A stretch of DNA of 64,000 nt, from positions 1,962,395 through 2,026,394 of the forward strand of contig CAJINV010000003.1 of NCBI GenBank assembly GCA_905178155.1, written 5' to 3'. Source of the stretch: Amoebophrya sp. A120 (lineage: Eukaryota > Sar > Dinophyceae > Syndiniales > Amoebophryaceae). The position numbers and the translations under genes are program-made. Below the pieces are notes generated by a model. The model worked only from the letters and a program-made list of their open reading frames with translations. It searched no databases and was not told where the DNA came from. This document shows positions 11,801 to 23,300 of the stretch, piece by piece (positions within the stretch are counted from its first letter, which is position 1; every line of letters starts with the position of its first letter).

Positions 11801-14800
11801 TGCACAGCTCCCCCTCCCCCTCATTTGTCATGCTAAACTTCAAATCCAGGCGCTGCCTTGTGGCACTGTTTGCATGACAGACTCCGGAAGCCCAAAAAAT
11901 AGTACTACACTCGTCCTGTGCAAGTTTGTCATGCAAAACCGCCACTCGTGCTGACGCTTGTATTGCCGTTCATGCTATACAAATGAGGGGGAGGGGGAGT
12001 TGTGCACTTTCATAGGTTGTTGCTGTGCTTCATCAGGTCCACGGCCTCGGAGGGCGGCGTGTCCTGGTTCTTGAGCAGCCACCCAGTGTATCCTGAGTAA
12101 AAACGTCCCCACACCAGAGTCAAGATGCGAAATCTGCTAGACAAATCAACCAGCTTTGCTTGTTTGGCATGACAAGTTTGTCCTCGTAGTGTAATCCTTT
12201 TTTGCTAGTTCAGAAGCATCACAGATCTAGCATAGCCTGCTGATTCTAGCATCACAAATTCCGAAACACGAACAGCAAATGCTTCTCATAGGGCTCCGCA
12301 TGAGAAACTTTTTTGGCATGCAGAATTGCATGACAACTATGGGGAGGTGGGGACGTTTTTACAAATGATACAGTGCAGTTGTACTTCACTTCGCCCGCAT
12401 AGTGGTCCAGCGTGAACTCCACACTGTCTGCGTGCCGCATCGGCTTGTAGCGAGCCTTGCTGGACGACGACGAGGACGACGACGAGCTCGGCGTAGAGTC
12501 CGAGGAACCGGCGGGCGGGGTCCCGCCAAAAGCCTTGGTGCACTTCGCGACGTAGGTTTTGTCAGTCGCTTTTGGCACCGACAACTCCTGGTCCAGCAAA
12601 GACATCAAGCCCGCTTTGCCCTGAATCAACTCTAGGATGTCCTCGTTGTCTGCAAACTTGATTTCGTCTATCGCGACCCCCTCCGCTTGGTAATCGGCCA
12701 TTTCGGTCTTGAAGACGAATGCGTTGAAGTGTTGCTGCAGGCACTCGTTCGACAGGTTGATGCACAGCTGCTCCCAGCTGTTGTGCTCAAAATGCTCGAA
12801 ACCGGCGATATCGAGCAACCCAATGCGCCGGAATTCCTTTGAGGAGCCGGCTGCATTTTCAGTATTTGTGCATGTTGACAGCAAGAGGTGGTGAAATCGT
12901 AGATTTTGATTCTGCCAAGTAGACGCGAGAACAACTGCAGAAAATGAGCAAGCAGTTCGTTGTGCGGAAAACGAAAATGGAGCGGCAAATGATATTCGAT
13001 AAAGCCAATCCACCACCTTAGTAGAACTTCAACTTCTCTACCTGTGTCTGCCACGAGCGTGACGTTGAGCCGCTGCACCAGCCAGCGAAAGAGCTTTCCG
13101 TAGAAGAGTTTCATGGTTACGTCCCTGGACACGTGCGCCTTCGCCGAGGGCTGGGGCGCGTGCGTGACGTCCTTCCCGACGACCAATCGTTTGAAGGCCA
13201 GCGACGAGAGCAACGTCTCACTGTCGCACGAAAAGCACGCGGCGGCCTTGCTGCAAGCCTCGGCGTCTTGGATTTTGCACCCCTCGCCCCCGTTCACCTC
13301 CGCGTCCTGGAACACGCAATTGCTCATGTGGAGGAGACCCGCGACGATGGAGAACATGGCCTGGCACTCTTTCGACGACAACCCGAGCTCCTGCAGTGCG
13401 GACTGGAGCTGCTCCCAGTCCTCCGCGTCGTTGATGCCGTCCGCGTTCGTGCAGGCGTTCTTGAGGCACTGGTAGTCCTTCGGGTTGTCCGAGTCCAAAT
13501 GAAACTCGTCGCTGCTGCTCCCCGCACCCGCGAGCAGGCTGTAGAAAATGTGGTAGTTGCGCTCCACGGAGGATTGGTCGATCACGCGCGTCGTCTCCAA
13601 AAGGTAATCGGTGATCGAAGCCCCCATAATGGAAAGGTTCGTATCGAACTTTACCTGAAGTTGTTGCAGTTACAGGAGTACAATCAAAGGAGAGCGTCAC
13701 TCACTTTTCAGATGAATATAAGTGCAAGTAGATCTTCCAAGCATATTCTCATGCTCGGGCGCTCTTGATTCTCTCTTTTTGTATAGACAAACAAAAGAGG
13801 AAGAATGTGACCTCTGGAGTTACATATTCGACAGCAAAAGCGGCACTCGCTACCAGTGCGTAAGCATAAGTACCTCGCACCACTTTCCGAACCGGGAGCT
13901 GTTGTTGTTTCTTGAAGTTTTTGCGTTTCCGAAGGCTTCCATGAGAGGGTTTGTAGAGAGGATCTTTGCCTCGATACCCGCCCGGCTGCCCGCTACTTCG
14001 GCAATGTACCCGAGGACGGTCTTTGTGGATTCGGTTTTCCCCGCACCGGACTCGCCGGAGATCAGGATCGCCTGGTCCTTACCCGAGTCAAAGAGCCCCT
14101 GGATGGCGTTCGCGCCGATGGAGTAAATGTGCGGCGAAAGTTCCGTGGTGTCCGTATGGATGTGTCAGGAGGATTGAAATCGACAAAGTTGTCATGCATT
14201 AAATGCAACGCAAAAACTGTCTTTATTGCAGAGGACGCAAGGGAGGCAGATTGTAAGCCTGTTGAGGTGTAGAAATAGAGCTGCTAAAGTAGCATGACAA
14301 AACGCGTCGCATTTACCCAAACAGCATGACAAACTGGATTTAGGCTCTACCCAAGTTTGTCATGCGCCACTTGGAAACTGGGCTTCAATTGGCATCCATT
14401 TTATGCATCACAAACTAAAACTATTTCAACCTTGACGATTTCAATCCTGACGCTTCCATAGTCCGCCGCTTTGGCGTAGACATCCACGATTTCCGAGGAG
14501 TACAGGTTGAGCATCTGGTATCGCAAGAAAAAACTGTTTCACTGTGAACTTGTGATGCAGAAAGTGCATCTGAGAAGTGTTTGTCTTGCTACACATGCAA
14601 GACAATGGATTTCTGGCTGTGTTTTCCCTTAGGAATCTCGCATGGCAAATTTTCTCTGTGATGTAGAGCAAACCTGTGATGCAAAACCTGCAAAATCCTT
14701 ACAGTGAAACACTTTTTTCGTACGATATCTGGAACGGGTTTACCGCAATCACGATGGAGGACACATTCGAGTATATCTCGTCGCGAGCGTACCTGGATTT

Positions 14801-15178
14801 TCGTGAAAGTTGTAAACTTTTCGTGCGATTATAGCGATTGGTTTATCTTTATTCCGCACAAGCACAGGTAACTCTTTCATGCAGATAACACAGTGGAAGT
14901 TGCTTCTTCATCTTGTTATCTATTTTTTCACTTTATACGATAGTTTACCTTTTTCTCAATGTTTCCAGAATAGCCCCAGGGGAAACCGTTTCCATGGAAA
15001 CGATATTGCCCACGCCTTGCAGGTGCTCATCGTGCACCACCCCAAGAGTTTCTGAGGTGGGCAAGACGACGGTGTCTCCATTATCGCACGTGTACGTAGT
15101 CTTGCCGTCGCCTTCTTCCGACACAAAGCCTGGCGTGAAGACCAGGCTCTTGTGGGGCACCCAGAATTTCTCCGACAT
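5861..15178 (-). CDS. Myosin heavy chain M1 with MyTH4-FERM tail
   Basis: Actin-based motor. Proposed exons: 15178-14949, 14792-14728, 14513-14461, 14149-13874, 13654-13042, 12850-12371, 12083-12015, 11787-11347, 11184-10527, 10356-10062, 9857-9276, 9002-8926, 8612-8456, 8024-7863, 7663-7280, 7164-6953, 6799-6506, 6344-5861; all phases agree and give 1843 aa. Motor motifs: P-loop GESGAGKT (~148-155), switch I NNNSSRFGKW (~197-206), switch II DIAGFE (~426-431), actin-site FIRCIKPN and SGAMEAVKIRQQGYP. A serine-rich loop of about ten Ser lies after switch II. One IQ motif (KIQRVYRGFVVRKQ, ~780) precedes a helical region, then MyTH4 (LGWMNDRP, LMKQINNNP, ~1260-1385), FERM (~1386-1690) and a Lys/Glu-rich C-terminus. 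Most divergent of the six myosins here. Class not assigned; the exon 14-15 junction is the least certain. Confidence 0.88.
7705..7849. mobile_element. Introner-like element, family E (degenerate), in M1
   Basis: 145-bp element whose ends share TGCAAAAG..TCGTACTCGTA in inverted orientation, flanked by TTATC (7700-7704 and 7850-7854). Unlike the others it lacks clean TAT/ATA ends, and removing exactly one duplication leaves a stop codon in frame. A GT-AG intron running from 7862 to 7664, which contains the element, restores the frame instead. Confidence 0.65.
8618..8925. mobile_element. Introner-like element, family B, in M1 MyTH4 region
   Basis: 308-bp intron. Inverted termini share GTTGAAATCGACAAAGTTGA-type sequence; ends TATG and CATA; duplication TTCAT at 8613-8617 and 8926-8930. 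Removing element plus one TTCAT gives LGWMNDRP, matching LGWMTDHP encoded without interruption in the other myosins of the window. Interior has several CATGACAAA-type modules. Confidence 0.88.
9008..9275. mobile_element. Introner-like element, family A, in M1
   Basis: 268-bp intron with family A termini (TGTCTGGGTC and complement), ends TATC and AATA, flanked by CGGAA at 9003-9007 and 9276-9280. Removing it joins the pre-MyTH4 exon ending in LSWSRSKL to PGPLSILPDTYAQAA in frame. Confidence 0.82.
11793..12014. mobile_element. Introner-like element, family C, in M1 motor domain
   Basis: 222-bp intron with G-rich inverted termini (GAGGGGGAGGGGGAGTTGTG near the right end, complement at the left), ends TATG and CATA, duplication GGTTG at 11788-11792 and 12015-12019. 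The same family is found in myosin copies A and B at a different site. Confidence 0.87.
12089..12370. mobile_element. Introner-like element, family G, in M1 motor domain
   Basis: 282-bp intron with inverted termini TAAAAACGTCCCCAC / GTGGGGACGTTTTTA, ends TATC and GATA, duplication CAGTG at 12084-12088 and 12371-12375. Precise removal gives KYNCTGWLLKNQDTPP, the expected stretch after the motor's HYAGEV motif. Confidence 0.87.
14155..14460. mobile_element. Introner-like element, family B, in M1 motor domain
   Basis: 306-bp intron with family B termini (ATTGAAATCGACAAAGTTG and complement), ends TATG and CATA, duplication GTCCG at 14150-14154 and 14461-14465. Removal joins VDVYAKAAD to TTELSPHIYSIG in frame, just before the P-loop. 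Confidence 0.87.
14519..14727. mobile_element. Introner-like element, family F, in M1 motor domain
   Basis: 209-bp intron with inverted termini around AAAACTGTTTCACTGT, ends TATC and GATA, duplication TCTGG at 14514-14518 and 14728-14732. Precise removal gives IAVNPFQMLNLYSSEI, the conserved NPF/Y region of myosin motors. It lies only 53 bp of exon away from the family B element at 14155. Confidence 0.87.
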
Positions 15179-17382
15179 GACGACAGCTTTCGACAGCTTT
15201 GATCAACGACCACGAGATGAACAAGAGAAGAATCCTGTAAAAAGAACTTTACGGGACGAGCAAGGCGACCGCGCGCTGCTCCTCGTGGTCCATGCAACAC
15301 TATTGCGCCACTGTCTCGTCCTACTCGTGTTGTAGGATCGATCCTCAGGGCTTTGATCGTGGTGTCGTCGTGATGGAGCAAGTGGCTCCTTACGTCGTAA
15401 TACAACTGCTTCCCAGCCCCAGGTCGTTCAAGAAACTAATTGTTTGACGTTTCCTTCAGTCTTTTGTTCGAACAATATCGCCGCAAGGACTGGTGCGACG
15501 CCTTTCAGAAAAACCAAAGGTGGAACTCCCGGACGATGTTGATGGCGCCGCGCTCAAAATAACTCGTTCGATGGCTCGACGATGTTGATCAGACAAGCGT
15601 CCTGCAGCCATCCTGTTTGTAGCGGCACCATTGTTCTTGTAACCGAGTGCGATCCCCATCTTCCTGGGTCGCCACTCCTAATCTTGTTCACGGGAGAGGA
15701 AAGTTGTAACACGACGAATGGAAATAGATCTAGATGCAGGAAAATTCAACCGAGCTCATACTAGCGCATGGCTTGATTGCGGCGGAGAGCGCCAGTCAGA
15801 CAAAGAGCTGAGGGAGAATAGATCTTCTGGCGAACCACGAAAATCTTGGAACATCCATGGAGGCCACCATGCGGCATATTTCCTTAAGAACTGAAATTTT
15901 CATTATGCATCTCGTAATAGACGAGGAAGCAGCTGCAGCTCTCCTACTAGGCCAGTAAAATACCAGGAACCGCGCAATAAGCACTGGCACTGCTACAACT
16001 ACCCGTTGTTGCATTCACAAAACAGGCACGGAAGCCGCGGTCGCGGATAGAGAACACAGTTGTCCATCATGTGGAAAACACGAAAAAGCTGCACTCAGGC
16101 GTAGCAGTAGCGGGGACGACTAGATGTACTTAGTTTTGGAAAAGAAAAGTGGAGGTATTGTCTTGTAGCACCCAGAATTCTGTTCATTGCAATGGTGCGC
16201 TTCATTTTGCATTTTCTGTTTGGAAGTCGCTACCTTCTAGATATCATGCGGTGCTAATAATTGTAATTCCGAGCCCGGGATCTACTAGACTGCTGCAGTC
16301 TAGCTGTGCAGACGCAGAGTTAATGTTCACTCTTCCTTTTTCACAACAAAATGTTGTGGGCTTTCTGGAAAATTGCCTCAAAGTAAATCTTGAGATAGAC
16401 CTTGCGCGACTAGTACCCGGCTCCGATAATTCATGCTGATTCCACCTTCTACTTTGACAGCCAAACTAGAAAGACAAATTTTTCGTACTTCGATAATTGG
16501 AAGAGCTCTGTAATTTTAGTACTATGCGCGAGAATGTAGTGCTGCTCTTACTTTACAAATACAAGTAGTTAGTCGTTCTTCTTGGGGGTTTCTCAGTACA
16601 ACAATAAAAAATGCATTGCGGGGGGTTGTGAGTGCGACTGTGGCTCTCGACAGAAGCGTTCATCTCGTGCGCTAACGCTATGGAGTTGTTGCATTTTTCA
16701 TCCGTAAACATATGATGATCGCCGTTGGGTCGGACTCTGATCGTCGTCGTGAAGTAGGGTTTTCTGAAATTTTATGTAAAGATACCGAAAAAGATGTGCA
16801 AATGTGAACGAAAAAATGAACTAAATAAACAACTGACCGTGGCTACTTCACCCTTTATTGCGCACGGAATTAGTTTAGTATCCTACATGAATTACAACCA
16901 AAAAGAAGCACAAGCACAGCCTGAACTTTATGAATTGTAATTTAGTGTACAATGGAGCAAGGCGTTCGCGGTCCTCGTGACAACGTGAGCGCCAGAATAA
17001 GTAGACAGACGTCTAGAAGAAGTGTAATCTATGTATAAAAACGAAAAAGGAACTCAAAAGTTGAACGATGTGTAAAAAACTGTTGCGATGGTTTTCAACT
17101 GTGTTTTGTGTGTTGTGATGTATCAGACAAAAAAGAAAATGACTACTGACTCACGCAGCGGGTTGCATAGCATTTACCTTACGACCACGACATCGCAAGC
17201 GAGTTTTAGTTTATGACTCGCGAACGTCGTCGAAATAACAAGATCGCTAGTGCTACACCAGACTGCAAATTTCATGTACAAAATTCCTTGAGTAGGTAAG
17301 TACTTATGTGAAAAACATGTAAAGAAGAATGTTGATTTTCGTACGTGTGGCGATAAAAATTCTGAAATGCTTTATCTTCCGC
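15179..17382. other. Intergenic region between M1 and M2
   Basis: About 2.2 kb without a recognisable coding region on either strand. It must contain the upstream sequence of M1 and the 3' untranslated part of M2. A short interrupted palindrome (CTAGACTGC, one base, GCAGTCTAG) lies at about 16284-16302. Nothing else was identified. Confidence 0.5.
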
Positions 17383-20300
17383 CTATTTCTTCTTGTCCTT
17401 TTTGTCATCCTTCTTTTCCTTTTTGTCGTCCTTCTTTTCCTTCTTATCCTTCTTGTCGCCTTCGGATTTTCGTTTTTCTCGTTCGTCCTTCTTGTCCTTT
17501 TTGTCCTTGCCCTTCTTTTTGCCGCTCTCCTCCTCCTCGGCTCGGTCGAGGAACTTGACGATTTCGTCCGCCTTCTCACTTTCCAACACCATGTACACAT
17601 CCCCCTGCGGGATGTTCATGGCCAGCGAGACCCGGTTCTTGACCGCCGCCCACGCGCGAATCTTGTGTCGGTGCGAGTCCCCGTACCCGAACTTCGCCAG
17701 CTCTTTTCCGTCCTTGCTGTCGAAAAGCGTAACATCCGTGCAGGTGACCGCCATCAACATGGACGCCGCACCCAAATCCGTGATGGTCTCCACGCGGATC
17801 TGGGACACCCCCTCCAGCCCCTCCGGCTTGCTGCCCACTTTCTGCACGCAGGGAAACTGGCGCGAGGCAAAGGCTTTTAAATTCTGGTGCGCCTTCAGCA
17901 CGCGGGACATGCGCTCCAGTTTCGGCTTCTCCTCCTCCTTCTTCCAGTCGCTCTCGTAGGCCTTCTGCACCAATTTCACCCACTCGTCCTTGCTCTTGGC
18001 CTTGATGCACTTCTTCGGCACCAGGGACTCGATGGTCTTTTCGTCGATGACCGGGACGCCGCTGTCCCCGCGCCAGAAGAACGCGTTGCCCGCGCCCACC
18101 TTGGCGATGCGCGACTCGTCCTCCGGGACCGCATAGTAGTAGAACTCCGCCACGGCCTGGCCGACGATCATGTCCGAGAAGGCCATGTCCGCGGACTGAA
18201 TCTTCTCCTTGGGGCGCAGCATCCGTTTTTTCAAGACCATCTTGTTCTTCTTGCACACCTTCCCGACGCTGGCCTCGTCCGGGGCCGGCTCGTCCATGTC
18301 CACGCGGAACACCTGGAAGTGCTCCACGTCGGTGGACAGGGAAAAGGCGGAGATCGCCTTCTTGTTCAGCTGCTTCATGGTGTCCTTGGCCTGCATTTTG
18401 ATGATCTGCGGTTTCCGCACCTCTTTCTCCGCAATCATGTCGAAGCTGTCACAGGTGTACACCTCGACCTTCATCTCCGCGTCGCCCGCCGGGGCGGCCT
18501 CCTCCTCCTCCTCCCCGGACTTGCCCCAGTTCTGGAGGCAGTCCTTGCACTGCTTCACCACGTTGAAGATCTCGCGGGAGTGGTCATCGTCCAGCCCGCG
18601 GTACTCCAGTTCGTAGCGCACGAGGAACGCGTCGATGTAGTTCTTGAAATTCGGAATCGGTTGCGCCAGCTTGCACATGAACACCATCAACTTCCACCCC
18701 AGCAGCCGGGACCGCTGCCCCGGGTTGTTGTTGATCTGCTTCATCACCTGCGCGTACATCTCGGTGCACAGCTCCTCGCGCTGGTCGCGGGCCTTCCACA
18801 CGATCGCGTACGCCAGCGGCGCGCGCCGCTTCTCGTCGACCGGGTGGTCCGTCATCCAACCGAGAATGTTGCGGTACGCGGACAGAGCGGTGGTAGCTTG
18901 CTTCTGGTTGTCGATCTGTGTTTCAGTTTGAAATTTTCATGAAAATATATGTTTTTCTTTTTTAATTTTATCCCTACCCGTCCGATCGGGTGCCCCATGT
19001 ATGGTTCGCTGCCACCGAGGACAATTTTACATGGCCCTAGAAATTTGCGTTTCGAGCACAACCAGCACAACGACCAAAAAAAGTCGTGTGCATTTACATC
19101 ATGAGTAAGGACCGACACAGAGATGCCGCGCTTTCCGATAACGTGCGTACATACCAAATATAGCCGCCGGGGCGGGGGTAGTGAGGTCGTGGGCGTTTTT
19201 TTTCCGACCGCCGCCTTGGCCGCGGCTTTGCTTTTTCTGGGCTCGCCATACCGCCGTGAGTAACGTTATGCCGCACGGTATGGCGGTCACTTGAGAAACG
19301 TCACAAATTTTGGCACATTTCCAAAATTCCTTTCCGAAAGCGAGCCCCCATGCTATGGGGCCGATCCGGGCGCCACGGGGGGCGCCCAAAAAGCGAAGAA
19401 AAATCGGGCCCGTAGCATGCGGGTTGGCTTTGCGCGTCTGGCGCGCTTTTTCTCTTTTGCGTTTTTATTTTCACGCCGGCGCTTTTTGCAAAGCTCCCCA
19501 GGCTCTGAAACCGGCGAAAAGACGGCCGCTTTCGCGGCCGCCCAAAATGCTTCGAAATCGCGGCCGTGCCATGCTGTTGCGCTGTTCTGATTTTGGGCGC
19601 GTTTTTTGCGCGCCTCTTTTTGGGCGCCCCAAATCGCCAGAAACTAAGGCGGTGGGCTCCGCAGAAGGGCGCCCCTTTTGCCGGCTCCCCTGCGTCGTTT
19701 TATCAAGTGCGAGTCGATAGTTTTCGACCGGGCTTGTTTGATATCAAAGCCCCGCCCGCTTGATAATTGAAATTTTTTTATGTCAAAAAACGCTTTCGGC
19801 CGCTTGAAAACTGCCGGTCGTTTTGCTGGCTGGGTGGCAAAAAAACTCCCCGGTTAGAACCGTTCGGTGACCTCACTACATACTATTGCAGCTGCTGGTG
19901 CTATGCACAGACTCAAAGAACTCTACGCAATGGATGAAGATGAACCATATAGCGGTGGATGTAGACTTCAATATGCTCCTGCATATTTTCATCACCTCCG
20001 CGAAAGAACTAGTAGTAGATACCTTCGTCAAGGTGCCGTTGAGTTTGTGCTTGGACCAGGAGAGCGTGCCATTGGGTTCCATGGGCATGACTTTGGTGCC
20101 GTCATCCGTGTACACAGGTTTGACCACAGCCGGGTTGATGTTCTCGAACTTCGAGAAGTCTCCGTACAGGTTGATGAGTTGCATTTGTGCTTCGTCCCCG
20201 GCCATGTTTCCGCCCCGGGTGGCGGCTTTCACCGCTTTGTCGGACACGTCCAACAGCTCCTGGTCGCAGCCTGCGTCCTTGCCCGCCCGCATCAAATTGG

Positions 20301-23300
20301 TGCACGCCGTGATCAGTTTCAGCTTCTTCTTCTCGTCCTTCTCCGCCTTCAACGCCTTGACGGAGGCCCCCAACTTCGCGGCCACGAAATCCGGATCGCG
20401 CAACTTGTTCATCACGTCGCGCTGTTCCGCGATGTCCTCAGGCGACACGCCGTTCTCCAGGCACTCCTTGATGTGTTTTTCAATTTCCCCGAAGTCATAC
20501 GTCGCCACGGCCTCGTTCAGAGCGTCCAAGAACTTCGGGTCAATCTCCTTCACCACCGTCATCTTGCGTCCCGCGGACAAAAGTTTTTTCAGTTCCTCCG
20601 TCAAAGCCTCCACCTCCTTCGCGTTGCCCGAGGCCTTGGCCGCCTCCAGCTTCTTGCGAATCTCATCGATCTTCTGCTGCTCGCTCTTCTCGTCCAGCTT
20701 ATCCAGTGCCGCCATGTCCACCTTGCCCTTCACGTTGTTCCACTCCTTCACGACCCGAGCAGCGTGTTCGAAGGCGTTCTCGTCCAGCCACTTGCCCTGG
20801 TCCTTGTCCAATCCGTTCTTCTCCAGCTGTTGTTTTTAATCATATATACGAAGACCGATCGAGGAGAGGTGGACGATAGTAGAAGTAGAACCCCAACCCC
20901 TTCAAGGTGGACCGTGGATGCATGCAAAATTGAAATCGTATTCGTTATCAAAATATCGAAGTTCAGTAGCATGTAGTATGTGTAAAAATACTTAAGTAAG
21001 TACCGTTTCAACAATGAGTTTGGCGCGTTTGCAGGAGGACAGGTCGGAGGGGTTCAGGGGCAGCTTCAGCCCTTTCATGCCGTTCATCAGGGGCACCTGC
21101 GTGACCAGCTTTTTCAAGCGCTCACTCATTTCCTTGATGATTGCGTCTTCAATTTTCAGTGCGGTGAGCTCGCCCACCGCCTTCTCCAGGGCCATGATGT
21201 CGAAAGACTTGCGCAGATCCCCCGCGTCCTTGTATACTGCGTATTCCTTCTCCAGCTTCTTGACCGCGCCCAGGAAGGTCGCGTCCGCCACCTTCACGAA
21301 CGTGATGCCCTCGCACTCGCGAACCCACCCGTTGGCCTGGTCCACGTTCTTCTTCATGGTGGCCACATCCTTCATCAAGGACATGGCGGACGTGTTCGGG
21401 CCGGTGTAAAGCGGGTACTGCTTCATGAAGGCACTGATCAGCTTCTTCAGTTCGCGCGCGCGCTTCATTTTCTTGCGGATGCGGAAGCCGCGGTACATCT
21501 TCTGGATGATGATCGCCTTGGCGATCTTCGCGTACCGGGCTTTCTCGTCCAGCAGCTGCAGACCCTTCATGCGGATCATCACCTTGGTCTTCCCCATCTG
21601 GTACTCAATTTTCAGTTCTGGGTGCCCGAAGGCGTCCGCCATGCCGCCCAAGATCTCCTTGATGATGGCCGGATCTGCGTTCTTGGCGGCCAGCTTCTTC
21701 CCCACCTTCTTCTCCGCGGCGGCGCGCAGCGGCCCCGGGAGGCAGCAGCGGTACTTCCGCAAAAAATCATCTGGGGGCGCACGGTAGGGGTAACCCTGGC
21801 GACGGATCTTGACCAGCTCCATCACACCCGAGTAGATCAGCTGCTCCAACACCTTCTTCTTAGTGAAAATGTTCGGCTTCTTCTCGTCGTTCGGCTTGAT
21901 GCAACTGTAGTTGTTTCAATAGTGAAGTTTCAATTTGCTTCCGAGCAACACCATGGTCTGGCCGTGTGAAACTGCTCAGCTTGGCCCGTACCGCGGCCGT
22001 GCGTTATGGTCATTGCTGACCATGAGTTGTGAAGTTTTAGACCTACCAGGTCCAGGGCCGGCACAATTACATTTACATCCTACTCCCAAATGTTGTATTT
22101 CTATACATGTAATATGAACACCTCACACTCACTCGTAAAAATGATGTACTTAAGTACACGAACTGCATTTATCGTAAAGTTCACTTTTACAAAGACGCAC
22201 TGATAGCACATAAATCTGTAGTATGAGTACCGAACGAAGTGTGGCTCGGCCGACTGAATCTTCTCCATCAAGACCTTCAGCGAGTCGCGGAAGAGCTTCG
22301 ACACCGTGGCCTTCTGTTTCTTTCCTTCTTCCGCTAAGCCGTCGGCGATGACCTTCAGTAAAGCGTTCTTGGTGGTAGACAGCACGTCCACGGCTTCCGG
22401 CGGAGGTTCGTCCTTGTTCTTCTCGTTGACCCACTTCGCGACGTCGTATTTTACGTAGCCGGCGTAATGGAGCAGCGTGAATTCGGGCTTGCCAAATTTG
22501 TCCGGAGTGTACCATTTGTTCTTCTTGTCCGCCATGACCTTGTTCAGTTTGTCGATGAATTTTTTGTCTGCCTTCGCGTTGTCGTTGGGCATACCCTTGG
22601 ACTCGTCGTCGCAAATGGCCATAATCGACTCTTTGGCGGCGGCAATCGTGTCCAGAATCTCCTGGTTGTCCGCGAACACGATGTCCTCGCAGGGGACACC
22701 CTCAGCCTTGTAATCCCGGAGCTCTCGCTTGAAAATGTAGTCGTTGAAGTGCTGTGAGAAGGTTTTTGTGGACAAATTCAAATCAGTGCTTAATATGCAG
22801 AAGGAGCGCACAATTTCAATTTGAGATGACCAATAATATCGATCAGTGCATCAAGTAACACCTCAACCCAAGCAGGACCGCCATCAAAGATGGCATTATA
22901 CGCTGGAAAAACTAACATGAAGATATCGTCGCAGAGTTGAAACAAAACGAAGTCGTCGGAAGCAGAAGACAGAGTATTCTGCGACTAGCACTAGACCTAA
23001 TCCTAAGCTTATTGTTTCATAATTAACTCGAAATCTTTCTGACGGTCGTTTGAGTTGTACCTGCTGCAAGTTTTCGTTGGACAGGTTAATCGTGATTTGT
23101 TCCCAGGTGTTGAAGGGGAAGGATTCAAACCCGGCGATATCCAGCAACCCGATTTCGATTCCGCTGGCGCCGGCGTCCCCGGCAATGACCTTGTTCAGGT
23201 AGGCAATCATCCAGGTGAAGACCCGGGAGTAGATCAGGGTGGCCAAACCGTCGCGAGAGTTGGACGAGTCAACTACTTTCAGGGACTTGATCGTAATTTC

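Noticed and set aside
16284-16302. Short palindrome CTAGACTGC-T-GCAGTCTAG as an operator
   Set aside because: Isolated in a 2.2-kb intergenic region of a eukaryote with no conserved context; chance occurrence is likely.
17329-17959. Long plus-strand open frames rich in Phe, Leu, Ser and Val opposite myosin tails (also 33606-34064 and 5871-6258)
   Set aside because: They are the complement of Lys/Glu-rich C-terminal coding sequence of the minus-strand myosins; no independent domain is present.
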